Source of the DNA: JAOZTV01 sp965371805
GTDB lineage: Bacteria; Acidobacteriota; Aminicenantia; UBA2199
Direction: 5' to 3'
Assembly: GCA_965371805.1 (NCBI GenBank)
Contig: CBDUZW010000004.1
Span: 1 to 64,000 of the forward strand
DNA: 64,000 nucleotides
A model generated the notes under the pieces. That model saw only the letters and a program-made list of their open reading frames with translations, was not told where the DNA came from and made no database searches. This document shows positions 27,162-34,798 of the stretch, piece after piece. The first letter of the stretch is position 1. The number at the start of each line of letters is the position of its first letter. The translations under genes and the position numbers were made by a program.

Positions 27162-27734
27162 ATGATAGAACTCTCAGGTCCCTGGATAAAAGGATATGCT
27201 TTTGACATTCATACAATAAGTAGTGATTTTACAGGTGACAACGAATTCGGGCATCCAACATTTGATACCAAAAGAAGCCAAATTGGACAACTTTTATATG
27301 AATTAAAATATGGGCAACACGAAGAGGTACTATCACAAATAACGGATTTGATATTAAGTGATTCTAGTTTTAATAGTTTCATATCTCAGATTAATGTTAT
27401 TCTGCCGGTACCTCCATCTAACAATTATAGACGCATTCAACCTGTTAGAATAATTTCTGATTCAATTGCTGAACGATTTTCTATAGAAGCAAAACATGAT
27501 ATATTGAATTCTACAAATAAAGAAGAATTAAAGAATTTAGAATCAGATAAAAAATACAAAAAAATAAGGGACAATTTAAAGGTTATTAAAAAGTTGAACC
27601 AGAATGACAATATATTAATTGTTGATGACATTTTTGATAGTGGTTCTACATTGCAGGCAATCACAGATATTCTTAATGAAAATGGATATAAAAACATTTA
27701 TATATTCACCCTAACAAAAACTAAAGGTAAATAA
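27162..27734 (+). CDS. ComF-like type I phosphoribosyltransferase
   Basis: 190 aa from the ATG that follows AGGTGG; a GTG three codons earlier is less likely. It has the PRTase fold: ILPVPPSNNYRR in the middle and the PRPP loop ILIVDDIFDSGSTL (two Asp, then the phosphate-binding DSGST). ComFC proteins have this arrangement, but the Cys zinc finger usual at the ComF N-terminus is absent and no competence genes are near. It is followed one base later by a SLOG-type gene, making a two-gene nucleotide-handling unit. Such pairs occur in conflict and nucleotide-signalling islands; the reaction is unknown. Confidence 0.7.
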   Translation: MIELSGPWIKGYAFDIHTISSDFTGDNEFGHPTFDTKRSQIGQLLYELKYGQHEEVLSQITDLILSDSSFNSFISQINVILPVPPSNNYRRIQPVRIISDSIAERFSIEAKHDILNSTNKEELKNLESDKKYKKIRDNLKVIKKLNQNDNILIVDDIFDSGSTLQAITDILNENGYKNIYIFTLTKTKGK

Positions 27735-27735
27735 A

Positions 27736-28221
27736 ATGAAAGTATTTATATCAGGATCGATAAGTATTAAGAGATTGCCAGGTAATGCTATAAAAAAAAT
27801 AGACAGTATAATTGATAAAAATATAACAATTATTATTGGAGATGCAAAAGGTATCGATAGTATTGTTCAAAAATATCTCATTAAAAAAGGTTATAAAAAT
27901 GTAATTGTTTATTTTGCTGGAGACTTAATAAGAAATAATATTGGTAATTGGCAAACTATTAATGTCCCAAACAATAATAATTTGAAGGGTAGAGAATTAT
28001 ATACAATAAAAGATATAAGAATGGCAAAAGAAGCAGATTATGGACTCATGATTTGGGATAACAAAAGCAAAGGAACATTAAGCAATATTAAAGAGATGAA
28101 AAAATACAATAAACAATTTTTCGTAATATTTAATGATTTAATTGTAAATGAAAAACATATTGATAAAATTTTAAAAACAAGAGACTCTTATGAAGTAAAT
28201 AATCAATTAAGTTTATTTTAA
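27736..28221 (+). CDS. SLOG-superfamily nucleotide-binding protein
   Basis: 161 aa Rossmann-like protein: FISGSISI at the start, IIIGDAKGIDSIVQKYLI, and MIWDNKSKGTLSNIKEM follow the nucleotide-binding pattern of the SLOG/YspA/DprA-like superfamily. It begins one base after the PRTase stop, with AAAGG in the end of that gene, so the two are coupled. SLOG proteins bind or process nucleotides and nucleotide-derived signals and occur in antiviral systems. Too short for DprA and with no winged helix. A role with the PRTase in making or sensing a nucleotide ligand is inference. Confidence 0.65.
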   Translation: MKVFISGSISIKRLPGNAIKKIDSIIDKNITIIIGDAKGIDSIVQKYLIKKGYKNVIVYFAGDLIRNNIGNWQTINVPNNNNLKGRELYTIKDIRMAKEADYGLMIWDNKSKGTLSNIKEMKKYNKQFFVIFNDLIVNEKHIDKILKTRDSYEVNNQLSLF

Positions 28222-28343
28222 AAAAAGAGAAGAAGAAATCTGATTTTATTTCTTGAGTTATGTTTATGTGCTAGTCAAATATTAGAAAAATAGAAGAATT
28301 ATATTAGGTAAAAAAACGTCTGGATTATATACATATTAAATGC

Positions 28344-28550
28344 ATGAAGTCTTTTGATGATTTTGGTGCCAGGCCACATTTTTTATTTCGTAACAAGATA
28401 AAAAACAAAGGAAAATACTGGGATGATCTTTTCTTTAAGATGAGTAATGATATTAATGGGGTTAAGCTTATAGGAATTATGGCATGGGTTGGAGTCAGGT
28501 GTTTTGGATGGATTCCCTGGAATGATTATAGGGATGAGGAAGGGATGTAA
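28344..28550 (+). CDS. Small ORF of unknown function, possibly a remnant
   Basis: 68 codons, start without a ribosome-binding site. The product has a polar N-terminus (FDDFGARPHFLF) and a Trp-rich hydrophobic end (MAWVGVRCFGWIPWNDY). I do not recognise it. It sits immediately left of the 40-bp direct repeat that begins the nuclease block, so it may be a remnant left by insertion. Coding status is uncertain. Confidence 0.25.
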   Translation: MKSFDDFGARPHFLFRNKIKNKGKYWDDLFFKMSNDINGVKLIGIMAWVGVRCFGWIPWNDYRDEEGM

Positions 28551-28557
28551 TTTTTTA

Positions 28558-28597
28558 TTTGCAATTTAAATATAATCGTTTTATAATTTTATCTATC
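28558..28597. repeat. Left copy of a 40-bp direct repeat flanking the nuclease block
   Basis: Matches 33978-34018 with a few mismatches and one gap; both start TTTGCAATTTAAA and end TTTTATAATTTTATCTATC. The two copies enclose 5.4 kb holding the zinc-ribbon nuclease and two HEPN-type genes, as attachment or insertion ends would. Confidence 0.65.
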
Positions 28598-28611
28598 ACC
28601 CACGCAGTGAG

Positions 28612-28648
28612 GCCACATGGTGGCAACAAATAAACAGGGCTGTGCCCT
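28612..28648. repeat. Two adjacent short hairpins
   Basis: GCCAC-ATG-GTGGC (28612-28624) and AGGGC-TGT-GCCCT (28636-28648), both perfect 5-bp stems with 3-nt loops, 11 nt apart, GC-rich in an AT-rich background. They lie just inside the left direct repeat and 28 bp before the nuclease start codon, so they could be an element end, a regulatory leader or an attenuator. Confidence 0.5.
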
Positions 28649-28675
28649 AAAGGTGAATTAATTATTAACTTAAAG

Positions 28676-31612
28676 ATGAAAAAAAAGAGTCTAAAAGAAG
28701 TTAATCCTGAATTAGCAAAACAATGGCATCCAACTAAAAATGGGAACTTAACTCCTGATCATGTTACTCTTGGATCAGGTAAGAAAGTTTGGTGGGTGTG
28801 CAACAATAAGCACGAATGGGAAACCGCTATTTATAATAGAAATAAAGGTAATGGCTGTCCTTATTGCTCTGGACATAGAGTTTCTCCTGATAAAAGCCTT
28901 TTCATAATTAATTCTAAATTATCTAAATCATGGCATCCAACTAAAAACGAAAATATGACTCCTGAAGATGTCTTGCCAAATTCAAATAAAAGTGTTTGGT
29001 GGATTTGTAATAAAGATCATGAATGGAAAGCTACAATTGCTAGTAGAAATGGTGGGGATAACTGTCCTTTTTGTTCTGGACACAGAGTCACTCCTGAAAA
29101 TTGTCTTGCAACTATTAATCCCAAATTATCAGAACAATGGCATCTAATTAAAAATGGGAATTTTACTCCGGTTCAGGTTACCCCAAACTCACATAAAAAA
29201 GTATGGTGGCAATGTATTAAGGGTCATGTTTGGGAAGCTATAATTGCAAGTAGAAATCGTGGAAATGGTTGTCCTTATTGTGCAGGTGTAAAAGTTTGTA
29301 TTGATAACTGCTTAGCAACTTTGAATCCATCTCTTGTCAAAGAATGGCATCCAACTAAAAACGGAAAACTTACTTCTAAAGATGTTACGCCTGGATCTGA
29401 AAATATTGTTTGGTGGCAGTGTTCTAAAGATCATGAATGGCAGACAAGTATAAATAATAGAAATAAAGGTGATGGATGTCCTTTTTGTTCGGGAAAAAAA
29501 GTAAATGAAGAAAATTGTTTAACAACTGTGAATTCTTCTCTTGCCAAAGAATGGCATCCAACAAAAAACAAAGAATTAACACCTTTAGATGTAACAATAA
29601 GCTCTAATAAGAAAGTTTGGTGGAAATGTATCAATGATCATGAATGGCTCACAACTGTAAACCATAGAACTTCCGGTAATAATTGCCCCTTCTGTTCTGG
29701 TAGATATGCGACAAGAGAAAATTGTTTAGCAGTCAAAAATCCAGAACTAGCTTCAGAATGGCACCCAACTAAAAATGGTGAGCTTTCCCCCAGAGATATA
29801 ACTGTATCTTCTAATAAGAAAGTTTGGTGGATATGTAAAAGAGGTCATGAATGGGAAGTAGCTCCTAATCACAGAACTAGAGGAAGTGGTTGTCCATATT
29901 GTGTATCTTCAACGTCTGAAATTGAAATATATATTTATTCTGAGATAAAGTACTTTTTTAAAAATGCAATACATAGGCATAAAATTGATGGAATTGAATG
30001 TGATATTTATATTCCAGAATTAAAGTTAGCAATAGAATATGATGGGGGATATTGGCACAAAGACTCAATACAAAGAGATTTAAGAAAAAACAATAAACTA
30101 GAAAAATTAGATATAAGCATTCTCAGAATAAGAGGCAAAGGTCTTAAAAAAATATCTTCAACAGATATTCATTATAATTTTGGTAAAGGTAAAAAAACAG
30201 ATTTATTAAAGGACATATCATTGTTTTTAATTAAACAAAATAATATTTTATCTCAGAAAGTTATTTTACTTCAGAAATATATAGATAATCCTAAACAAAT
30301 TAATATTGCTTTTTATAAAAAATATATTGACCGCTTACCTTTCCCATTTGAAGGACAGAGCTTAGCAGATCAATTACCGCACTTAGTTTCAGAATGGCAT
30401 CCGACTAAAAATGGAAATTTAGCTCCTGATCAGGTAACGTCATCATCAAATAAAAAAGTTTGGTGGGAGTGTAAGTTTGGACATGAATGGGAAACTACTG
30501 TTGCTCACAGAAGTGGAGGTACCAATTGTCCTTTTTGCTCAGGGAGATATGCGACAAAAGAAAATTGTTTAGCAATTAAAAATCCTGAACTATCAAACCT
30601 ATGGCATCCAATGAAGAATGGAAAATTAACTCCTAAAGATGTAACTTCTGGATCGAACAAAAAAGTCTGGTGGCAATGCGAAAAAGGGCACGAATGGGAA
30701 GCAAGAGTTGCTGATAGAAATAAGGGTGATGGCTGTCCTTATTGTTCTGGAAAAAAGGTTTGTTTAGAGAATTGCTTAGCAGTTTTAAATCCGAAATTAT
30801 CCAAAGAATGGCATCCTATAAAGAATATAGATTTAACTCCATATCAAGTCACTCCGGGATCAGGGAAAAAAGTCTGGTGGATTTGTTCCGAAAGACATGA
30901 TTACCAAGCTCAGATTGCAAATAGAAATAATGGTACAGGATGTCCTAAGTGTTCAATTAATAGAGAAATAAAAGTACCAATAAATAGAAGTTTACAAATA
31001 ATTAATCCGGAATTATCTAAAGAATGGCACCCTACTAAAAATGGAGATCTTTCTGCTGTTAAAGTTACTCCAGGATCTAATAAGAAAGTTTGGTGGCAAT
31101 GTGAAAAAAAACATGATTGGGAAGCTCAAATTGCAAAAAGAACAAAAGGTACAGGATGTCCATATTGCTCAGGGAAGAAAATATGTTATGATAATTGTTT
31201 AGCTACAATTAATCCTGATCTAGCCAAAGAATGGCATCTAACAAAAAATGGCAAATTAAATCCAGATATGGTTACTCCTGGTTCTGGGAAAAAAATCTGG
31301 TGGAAATGTGAAAAGGGTCATGAATGGGAAACCGCAATTTGTAATAGAAATAAAGGTACAGGCTGTCCCTATTGTGTAGGACAAAAAGTTTCAATAGATA
31401 ATTGTCTCGCTACAATTAATCCTGAAATATCCAAACAGTGGCATCCAACAAAGAACGGAGATTTAAAGCCAACAGATTTTACTTTTAGTTCAGGTAAATA
31501 TATATGGTGGGTATGTAATAATGAGCATGTATGGCAAGCTTCAATAACAAATAGAAATAAAGGACGTGGTTGTCCTAATTGTTTTAATCTTAAAAGAGGA
31601 GTAATAAAGTGA
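28676..31612 (+). CDS. Twelve-zinc-ribbon protein with a central VSR-like nuclease
   Basis: 978 aa. Six tandem treble-clef/zinc-ribbon repeats (PF14311 type, about 69 aa each, residues about 7-420) read NPxLxxEWHPTKNGxLTP, then VWWxC, HEW, and GCPYC; six more follow (about 567-978). Between them lies a PD-(D/E)xK/VSR (EDxHD)-like nuclease at about 421-515, with E441, D443, E454, D456 and H461 in IECDIYIP and AIEYDGGYWH. Each repeat offers one Cys, one His and a CPxC pair for zinc. The fold suggests DNA recognition by the repeats and cleavage by the core. Family members sit among defence and homing-endonuclease genes; function is not established. No ribosome-binding site is obvious beyond a weak AAAGATG. 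Confidence 0.85.
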   Translation: MKKKSLKEVNPELAKQWHPTKNGNLTPDHVTLGSGKKVWWVCNNKHEWETAIYNRNKGNGCPYCSGHRVSPDKSLFIINSKLSKSWHPTKNENMTPEDVLPNSNKSVWWICNKDHEWKATIASRNGGDNCPFCSGHRVTPENCLATINPKLSEQWHLIKNGNFTPVQVTPNSHKKVWWQCIKGHVWEAIIASRNRGNGCPYCAGVKVCIDNCLATLNPSLVKEWHPTKNGKLTSKDVTPGSENIVWWQCSKDHEWQTSINNRNKGDGCPFCSGKKVNEENCLTTVNSSLAKEWHPTKNKELTPLDVTISSNKKVWWKCINDHEWLTTVNHRTSGNNCPFCSGRYATRENCLAVKNPELASEWHPTKNGELSPRDITVSSNKKVWWICKRGHEWEVAPNHRTRGSGCPYCVSSTSEIEIYIYSEIKYFFKNAIHRHKIDGIECDIYIPELKLAIEYDGGYWHKDSIQRDLRKNNKLEKLDISILRIRGKGLKKISSTDIHYNFGKGKKTDLLKDISLFLIKQNNILSQKVILLQKYIDNPKQINIAFYKKYIDRLPFPFEGQSLADQLPHLVSEWHPTKNGNLAPDQVTSSSNKKVWWECKFGHEWETTVAHRSGGTNCPFCSGRYATKENCLAIKNPELSNLWHPMKNGKLTPKDVTSGSNKKVWWQCEKGHEWEARVADRNKGDGCPYCSGKKVCLENCLAVLNPKLSKEWHPIKNIDLTPYQVTPGSGKKVWWICSERHDYQAQIANRNNGTGCPKCSINREIKVPINRSLQIINPELSKEWHPTKNGDLSAVKVTPGSNKKVWWQCEKKHDWEAQIAKRTKGTGCPYCSGKKICYDNCLATINPDLAKEWHLTKNGKLNPDMVTPGSGKKIWWKCEKGHEWETAICNRNKGTGCPYCVGQKVSIDNCLATINPEISKQWHPTKNGDLKPTDFTFSSGKYIWWVCNNEHVWQASITNRNKGRGCPNCFNLKRGVIK

Positions 31613-31626
31613 AATATTATAGTTCT

Positions 31627-31669
31627 GGATTGATTAATGAAAAAAATAGATGAAATAGATTTTATGGGG
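31627..31669 (+). repeat. Repeated junction sequence, copy A
   Basis: GGAT, a short gap, then a 33-nt core that would translate as MKKIDEIDFMG and ends GGGG. It begins 15 nt after the zinc-ribbon nuclease stop codon. The core matches copies at 32466 and 33469 almost base for base. Confidence 0.8.
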
Positions 31670-31674
31670 ATATA

Positions 31675-31794
31675 ATGTCAACAAGTAATAGTTACAGAAT
31701 TACAGCGTTTAAAAATTATAGCGATTCTATCCGTGAATTAGTAAATGATATAGTAAAACCTCACAGAGATAATAAAATTAAACCTTGGGGATAA
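31675..31794 (+). CDS. Possible 39-aa small protein
   Basis: ATG 5 bp after the GGGG of junction copy A, which could serve as its ribosome site; 39 codons then TAA. The product is polar (SNSYRITAFKNYSDSIREL) with no recognised domain. The same spacing between junction repeat and gene is seen at the next copy, so it may be expressed or be the truncated head of a lost gene. Confidence 0.3.
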   Translation: MSTSNSYRITAFKNYSDSIRELVNDIVKPHRDNKIKPWG

Positions 31795-31854
31795 CATGTA
31801 AATAAAAAGCTTAAAATCAATGATAATAACAATTGGGGGTTTATTTGTGTTGCA

Positions 31855-32451
31855 ATGGACCAAATTAAAGAAACTAATGAAACAGTTGAAGAATTTTTAA
31901 AATTTGGGTTACAAGGTCCATGCCGTTATATAAGTTTTGGAGAAAAATATTTGAGATTAATTGGGTTTTTAAATATTATTTACCTTCAATCTAAAGCGAT
32001 TTTAGCTTTAGCAACAATTTTTGATATTAAAAACATAAAAGAAATAAAAAATAAATTTAAGGAAACATCATTAATAAAAATGAGAAATCAAATAGGATCA
32101 CATGTTATTGATTATAGTGATCAAGAAAATAAAAAGAATTGTTATACAGTTTCTTATAATTTACATGATGAGAATATAAATTATGTTAATTACTCAAATG
32201 ATGAAAAAGGATACGCATATAATATATTTGATGAATGTAACAAATATTATTCTTTGGCATTAGAATGTTTAGATTTAATCACATACAAAATAGTGAAAAC
32301 TTGTTACAAAACTTCAAAAAAAAAATATAATGAATGGGTAGAAAAGCTTAAAGACTATAAGCAAATTGCAAATGGGACAATGATAATTAATAGTGATGGA
32401 GATAATAAGATTAAAGTACTTGTACCAAAAGAGTTCTTACCAGACCTGTGA
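31855..32451 (+). CDS. Unrecognised protein with a HEPN-like RNxxxxxH motif
   Basis: 198 aa, no homologue recognised. Mostly helical; residues 77-83 read R-N-Q-I-G-S-H inside the helix IKMRNQIGSHVID, which resembles the HEPN ribonuclease signature (R followed by a polar residue, then His after 4-6 residues). HEPN proteins act as RNA-cleaving toxins or defence effectors. The next gene carries a similar motif in an Abi-type C-terminal domain, and both are separated by the same repeated junction. The ATG lacks a clear ribosome site. HEPN assignment is tentative. Confidence 0.55.
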   Translation: MDQIKETNETVEEFLKFGLQGPCRYISFGEKYLRLIGFLNIIYLQSKAILALATIFDIKNIKEIKNKFKETSLIKMRNQIGSHVIDYSDQENKKNCYTVSYNLHDENINYVNYSNDEKGYAYNIFDECNKYYSLALECLDLITYKIVKTCYKTSKKKYNEWVEKLKDYKQIANGTMIINSDGDNKIKVLVPKEFLPDL

Positions 32452-32454
32452 ACT

Positions 32455-32498
32455 CGGATCGACTTATGAAAGAAATAGATGAAATAGATTTTATGGGG
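32455..32498 (+). repeat. Repeated junction sequence, copy B
   Basis: CGGAT followed by the 33-nt core (would read MKEIDEIDFMG), starting 4 nt after the upstream HEPN-like gene. Its GGGG lies 8 nt before ATG 32507 and can act as that gene's ribosome site. Confidence 0.8.
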
Positions 32499-32506
32499 TG
32501 ATTGAT

Positions 32507-33442
32507 ATGAATGAAACTTTTATCCAAAAACTTTTCGATGTTTTCTCAATTAGAAACAAGCAAAATAATCAAACGGAAATAAAAAAATTTCTAATTCCAC
32601 AAACATTAAGAAGTCGAGTTTTGATGAGATGTAAAGACGTTTTTCCTGACAGGCTTTTTAAAACATTTCTTGAAGAAATTAATAAATTTTTACTTTATAA
32701 GTTAGGATCTATCACTCTAACGGAACATGAAGATATTTATTTTGAAAGAAGTGAAGAAACTATAGACTATTTAGGAAAATGTTCAGGAGAAGATTTTCTG
32801 GATTTTATAGAATATATTTTTCGAGTAGATAGTTTTAATCATTTAAAACTTAATCGTTTTGAATTTGTAAAAGAATTAAACAGTTTTTTGGAAATGGATG
32901 ATTTACCCTATCATATTACAGATTTTGTTACAAAAAAAAGGGAAATGAAAATTTCAGGAAAGATCATTCCATTCACTGAAACTATTTCAGGTCCCAAAGT
33001 AATAATGAAGGAAAGTCAATTGGTCCACTCACAGATTATTGCTCCGGCTTTACAGTTCTTAAAACATCCAGATTATTTAAATGCTAACAATGAGTTTTTA
33101 GAAGCTTTGGAAGATTATAGAAAAGATGACTATAAAGATTGTTTAACTAAATGTTGCAGTTCATTTGAAAGTGTTATGAAAATTATATGTCAGAATAAAG
33201 GATGGACATATGAGCAAAAAAACACGGCAAAACCATTAGTAGATATTATAATTAAAAATACAGACTTAGAGCCTTTCTTTGAACAAACCTTAATAATTGT
33301 TGCAATATTAAGAAACAAATTAAGCAGTGTTCATGGTGATGGAGTGATTACAAAGGAAATCTCACCTCAGATTGCTGAATATGCAATCAATATGACGGCG
33401 TCCTCAATGTTAATGCTTTTGAAACAATCAGGAGAATTGTAG
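32507..33442 (+). CDS. Abortive-infection (Abi_C-type HEPN) protein
   Basis: 311 aa from the ATG that follows GGGGTG; a GTG three codons earlier is open but less likely. The C-terminal domain (about 195-311) matches the Abi_C/AbiJ type: DYKDCLTKCCSSFESVMK, then ILRNKLSSVHGDG with R269 and H276, the HEPN RNase pair. The N-terminal part (about 1-190) is a helical region without a recognised domain and may sense infection or bind a partner. Abi proteins stop growth of phage-infected cells. Flanked on both sides by the repeated junction sequence. Confidence 0.7.
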   Translation: MNETFIQKLFDVFSIRNKQNNQTEIKKFLIPQTLRSRVLMRCKDVFPDRLFKTFLEEINKFLLYKLGSITLTEHEDIYFERSEETIDYLGKCSGEDFLDFIEYIFRVDSFNHLKLNRFEFVKELNSFLEMDDLPYHITDFVTKKREMKISGKIIPFTETISGPKVIMKESQLVHSQIIAPALQFLKHPDYLNANNEFLEALEDYRKDDYKDCLTKCCSSFESVMKIICQNKGWTYEQKNTAKPLVDIIIKNTDLEPFFEQTLIIVAILRNKLSSVHGDGVITKEISPQIAEYAINMTASSMLMLLKQSGEL

Positions 33443-33457
33443 TTGCCCTGGTTAATA

Positions 33458-33497
33458 CGGATAGGCTTATGAAAGAAATAGATGAAATAGAATTTAT
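33458..33497 (+). repeat. Repeated junction sequence, copy C
   Basis: CGGAT and the same core as copies A and B, diverging at the last bases (would read MKEIDEIEFIKK and run on for 33 codons). It starts 16 nt after the Abi gene stop. It is the only copy whose reading frame continues, so it may be the original sequence. Confidence 0.75.
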
Positions 33498-33499
33498 TA

Positions 33500-33518
33500 A
33501 AAAGTGCCTGACACTTTT
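33500..33518. repeat. Perfect inverted repeat AAAAGTG/CACTTTT
   Basis: 7-bp arms around CCTGA. TGCCTGACA-type palindromes are common among REP-like dispersed repeats in many genomes, so it may be one of a family. On the plus strand no T-run follows (CCCTG comes next), so it is not a standard terminator. Confidence 0.55.
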
Positions 33519-33561
33519 CCCTGAAAAAATAAAAAATTTACTTTATAAAAAAAACAGTATA

Positions 33562-33577
33562 ACACCTTAACAGGTGT
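33562..33577. repeat. Hairpin ACACCT/AGGTGT
   Basis: 6-bp perfect arms around a 4-nt loop, about 45 bp from the neighbouring palindrome. Purpose unknown. Confidence 0.4.
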
Positions 33578-33638
33578 AACATCTCTCAATGTACTATGTT
33601 TCCCGTTTCGTGAGCTGATCTAATGAGGTTGCTCCTTG

Positions 33639-33794
33639 TTAAAAATTCATGACTTTGGGCAGCGTCCTAGTAGTGCTAAATGGTGGGTGTACCATTGATG
33701 AAAATAAAAAAATTAGCCCATGAACAACTACCAGGAATGCATTTACAGGTTTAAAAACCTTCTTTGAAGCATCTGAATTATTTAATCTTGTCAT
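33639..33794 (-). CDS. Possible 51-aa single-pass membrane peptide
   Basis: The start codon follows AAGGAGGAGG at good spacing, the strongest ribosome site in this stretch. The product has a polar head (MTRLNNSDASKKVF), one hydrophobic segment (AFLVVVHGLIFLFSSMV) and a short tail. After the stop the frame stays open for another 14 codons to a second stop, which could mean a truncated reading frame. No homologue recognised. Confidence 0.35.
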   Translation of the reverse strand: MTRLNNSDASKKVFKPVNAFLVVVHGLIFLFSSMVHPPFSTTRTLPKVMNF

Positions 33795-33977
33795 TACTAC
33801 CTCCTCCTTCGTCATGTTCGAAGGTTTTTCTTTAGATTGCACTAACATAAGACACTGCCTCAGAACGTTGCGCGCTCCCCAAAATCTAGAATTTTATTTA
33901 CCTCTTTCTATCTTCCAATATATTATGTTATAACTCTTAAAACTTTTCAACCTCATTTGCCAACTGTCACATATAAA

Positions 33978-34018
33978 TTTGCAATTTAAAAATATTCGGT
34001 TTTATAATTTTATCTATC
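33978..34018. repeat. Right copy of the 40-bp direct repeat
   Basis: Partner of 28558-28597, in the same orientation. It marks the right edge of the nuclease/HEPN block and precedes the truncated membrane-protein gene. Confidence 0.65.
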
Positions 34019-34130
34019 TAAAAAAAATAAAATTTTCAAGTAACAAAAGGTGCATTATTGGTCTGTCAGTATTTGCAAAAGATTAAACAAAGATATAATT
34101 TTGAAACAAAATATTATAGAGGATGATGAC

Positions 34131-34406
34131 ATGAGAGATTTTACCGACATTTCTACTATCATTGCTAGTATCGCAACACTTATAACTCCTTTGATTGTTT
34201 TATTCACACTTCTTGAAATGAAAAAACAACGCAAAAGTGCCCTTCAACCAGATGTAGTTGTAAGAAACCCAGCAAAGAACATTCGTTTTTGGTGGGGAGT
34301 GATAATATATCAATCAACAATTTCGAAATTATTGATGCGCATCTTGAGAAAAAATCAATAATTTCATACAAAAAGTATTTTTGTGGACTGGCACATTATA
34401 CTCAAT
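34131..34406 (+). pseudogene. Truncated, frameshifted membrane protein gene
   Basis: ATG 34131 after GAGGATG opens a protein with one membrane helix (ISTIIASIATLITPLIVLFT) and the EMKKQRKSALQPDVVV text seen in many small membrane proteins of unknown function. After FWWG near 34297 the frame turns to nonsense, while the neighbouring frame continues as plausible coding text (NFEIIDAHLEKKSIISYKK) to a stop inside the duplicated segment. One lost base would explain this. The gene ends where the M1 duplication begins, so it was cut by that rearrangement. Confidence 0.5.
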
Positions 34407-34674
34407 ATGTTGCTTGAAGTGTTTCGTTAATCCTGATATTATGTTTTTGCACAGAAGGTGATCATGAAAACAATTATTTTATTATTTATGTTCTTTACAA
34501 CATTTATTTCAGCAGAGGATTTATATATGCCGATTAATATCCAAAAGGGGTATATAAATAAGACAAGATCTGAATCAGGAAAGCCTGGTTTGAAATATTG
34601 GCAAAATCAGGCAAATTATAAGATAAACATCAACTTTGATCCATATACATCTGTTTTAAAAGGAAATGAGATCA
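34407..34674 (+). repeat. Right copy of the 268-bp duplication
   Basis: Copy of 24949-25216 (11 mismatches, no gaps), ending abruptly within the M1 reading frame. Outside these limits the two loci share nothing I can see. Confidence 0.95.
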
Positions 34675-34685
34675 AATTGATATAA
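34464..34685 (+). pseudogene. 5' fragment of the M1 aminopeptidase gene
   Basis: First 70 codons of the gene at 25006, including the signal peptide, followed by three unrelated residues and a stop. It carries a few amino-acid changes (for example IFAED becomes ISAED), so it has diverged since duplication. No catalytic domain, so no enzyme; at most a secreted peptide could be made. Confidence 0.9.
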
Positions 34686-34798
34686 AATTTACTGGGATTT
34701 GGAAACAAACCATTTATAAACTTTTTTTCCTCCTAAAACAACCATTTTTTTTGAATTTAAATATTAATGATTAAATTTCTTTACATATTGTTTTTTTT

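Larger units (their letters stand above)
33443..34130. other. Accessory intergenic stretch with palindromes
   Basis: About 690 bp with no convincing large gene. It holds junction copy C, a perfect inverted repeat at 33500-33518, a hairpin at 33562-33577, one small minus-strand ORF and the right direct repeat. Its middle (about 33580-33880) looks less AT-rich than its surroundings, so it may be a small non-autonomous element or a decayed gene. Confidence 0.5.

Noticed and set aside
27736..28221. DprA-like competence protein
   Set aside because: Only 161 aa, no winged-helix domain, and no competence genes nearby apart from the ComF-like neighbour; SLOG family is the safer call.
28676..31612. 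Regular repeats that could be mistaken for a CRISPR array
   Set aside because: They are about 207 bp long, in frame, vary in sequence and encode zinc-ribbon units.
33469..33570. 33-codon ORF starting in junction copy C
   Set aside because: No ribosome site and no recognised product; more likely part of the repeated junction, so not listed as a gene.
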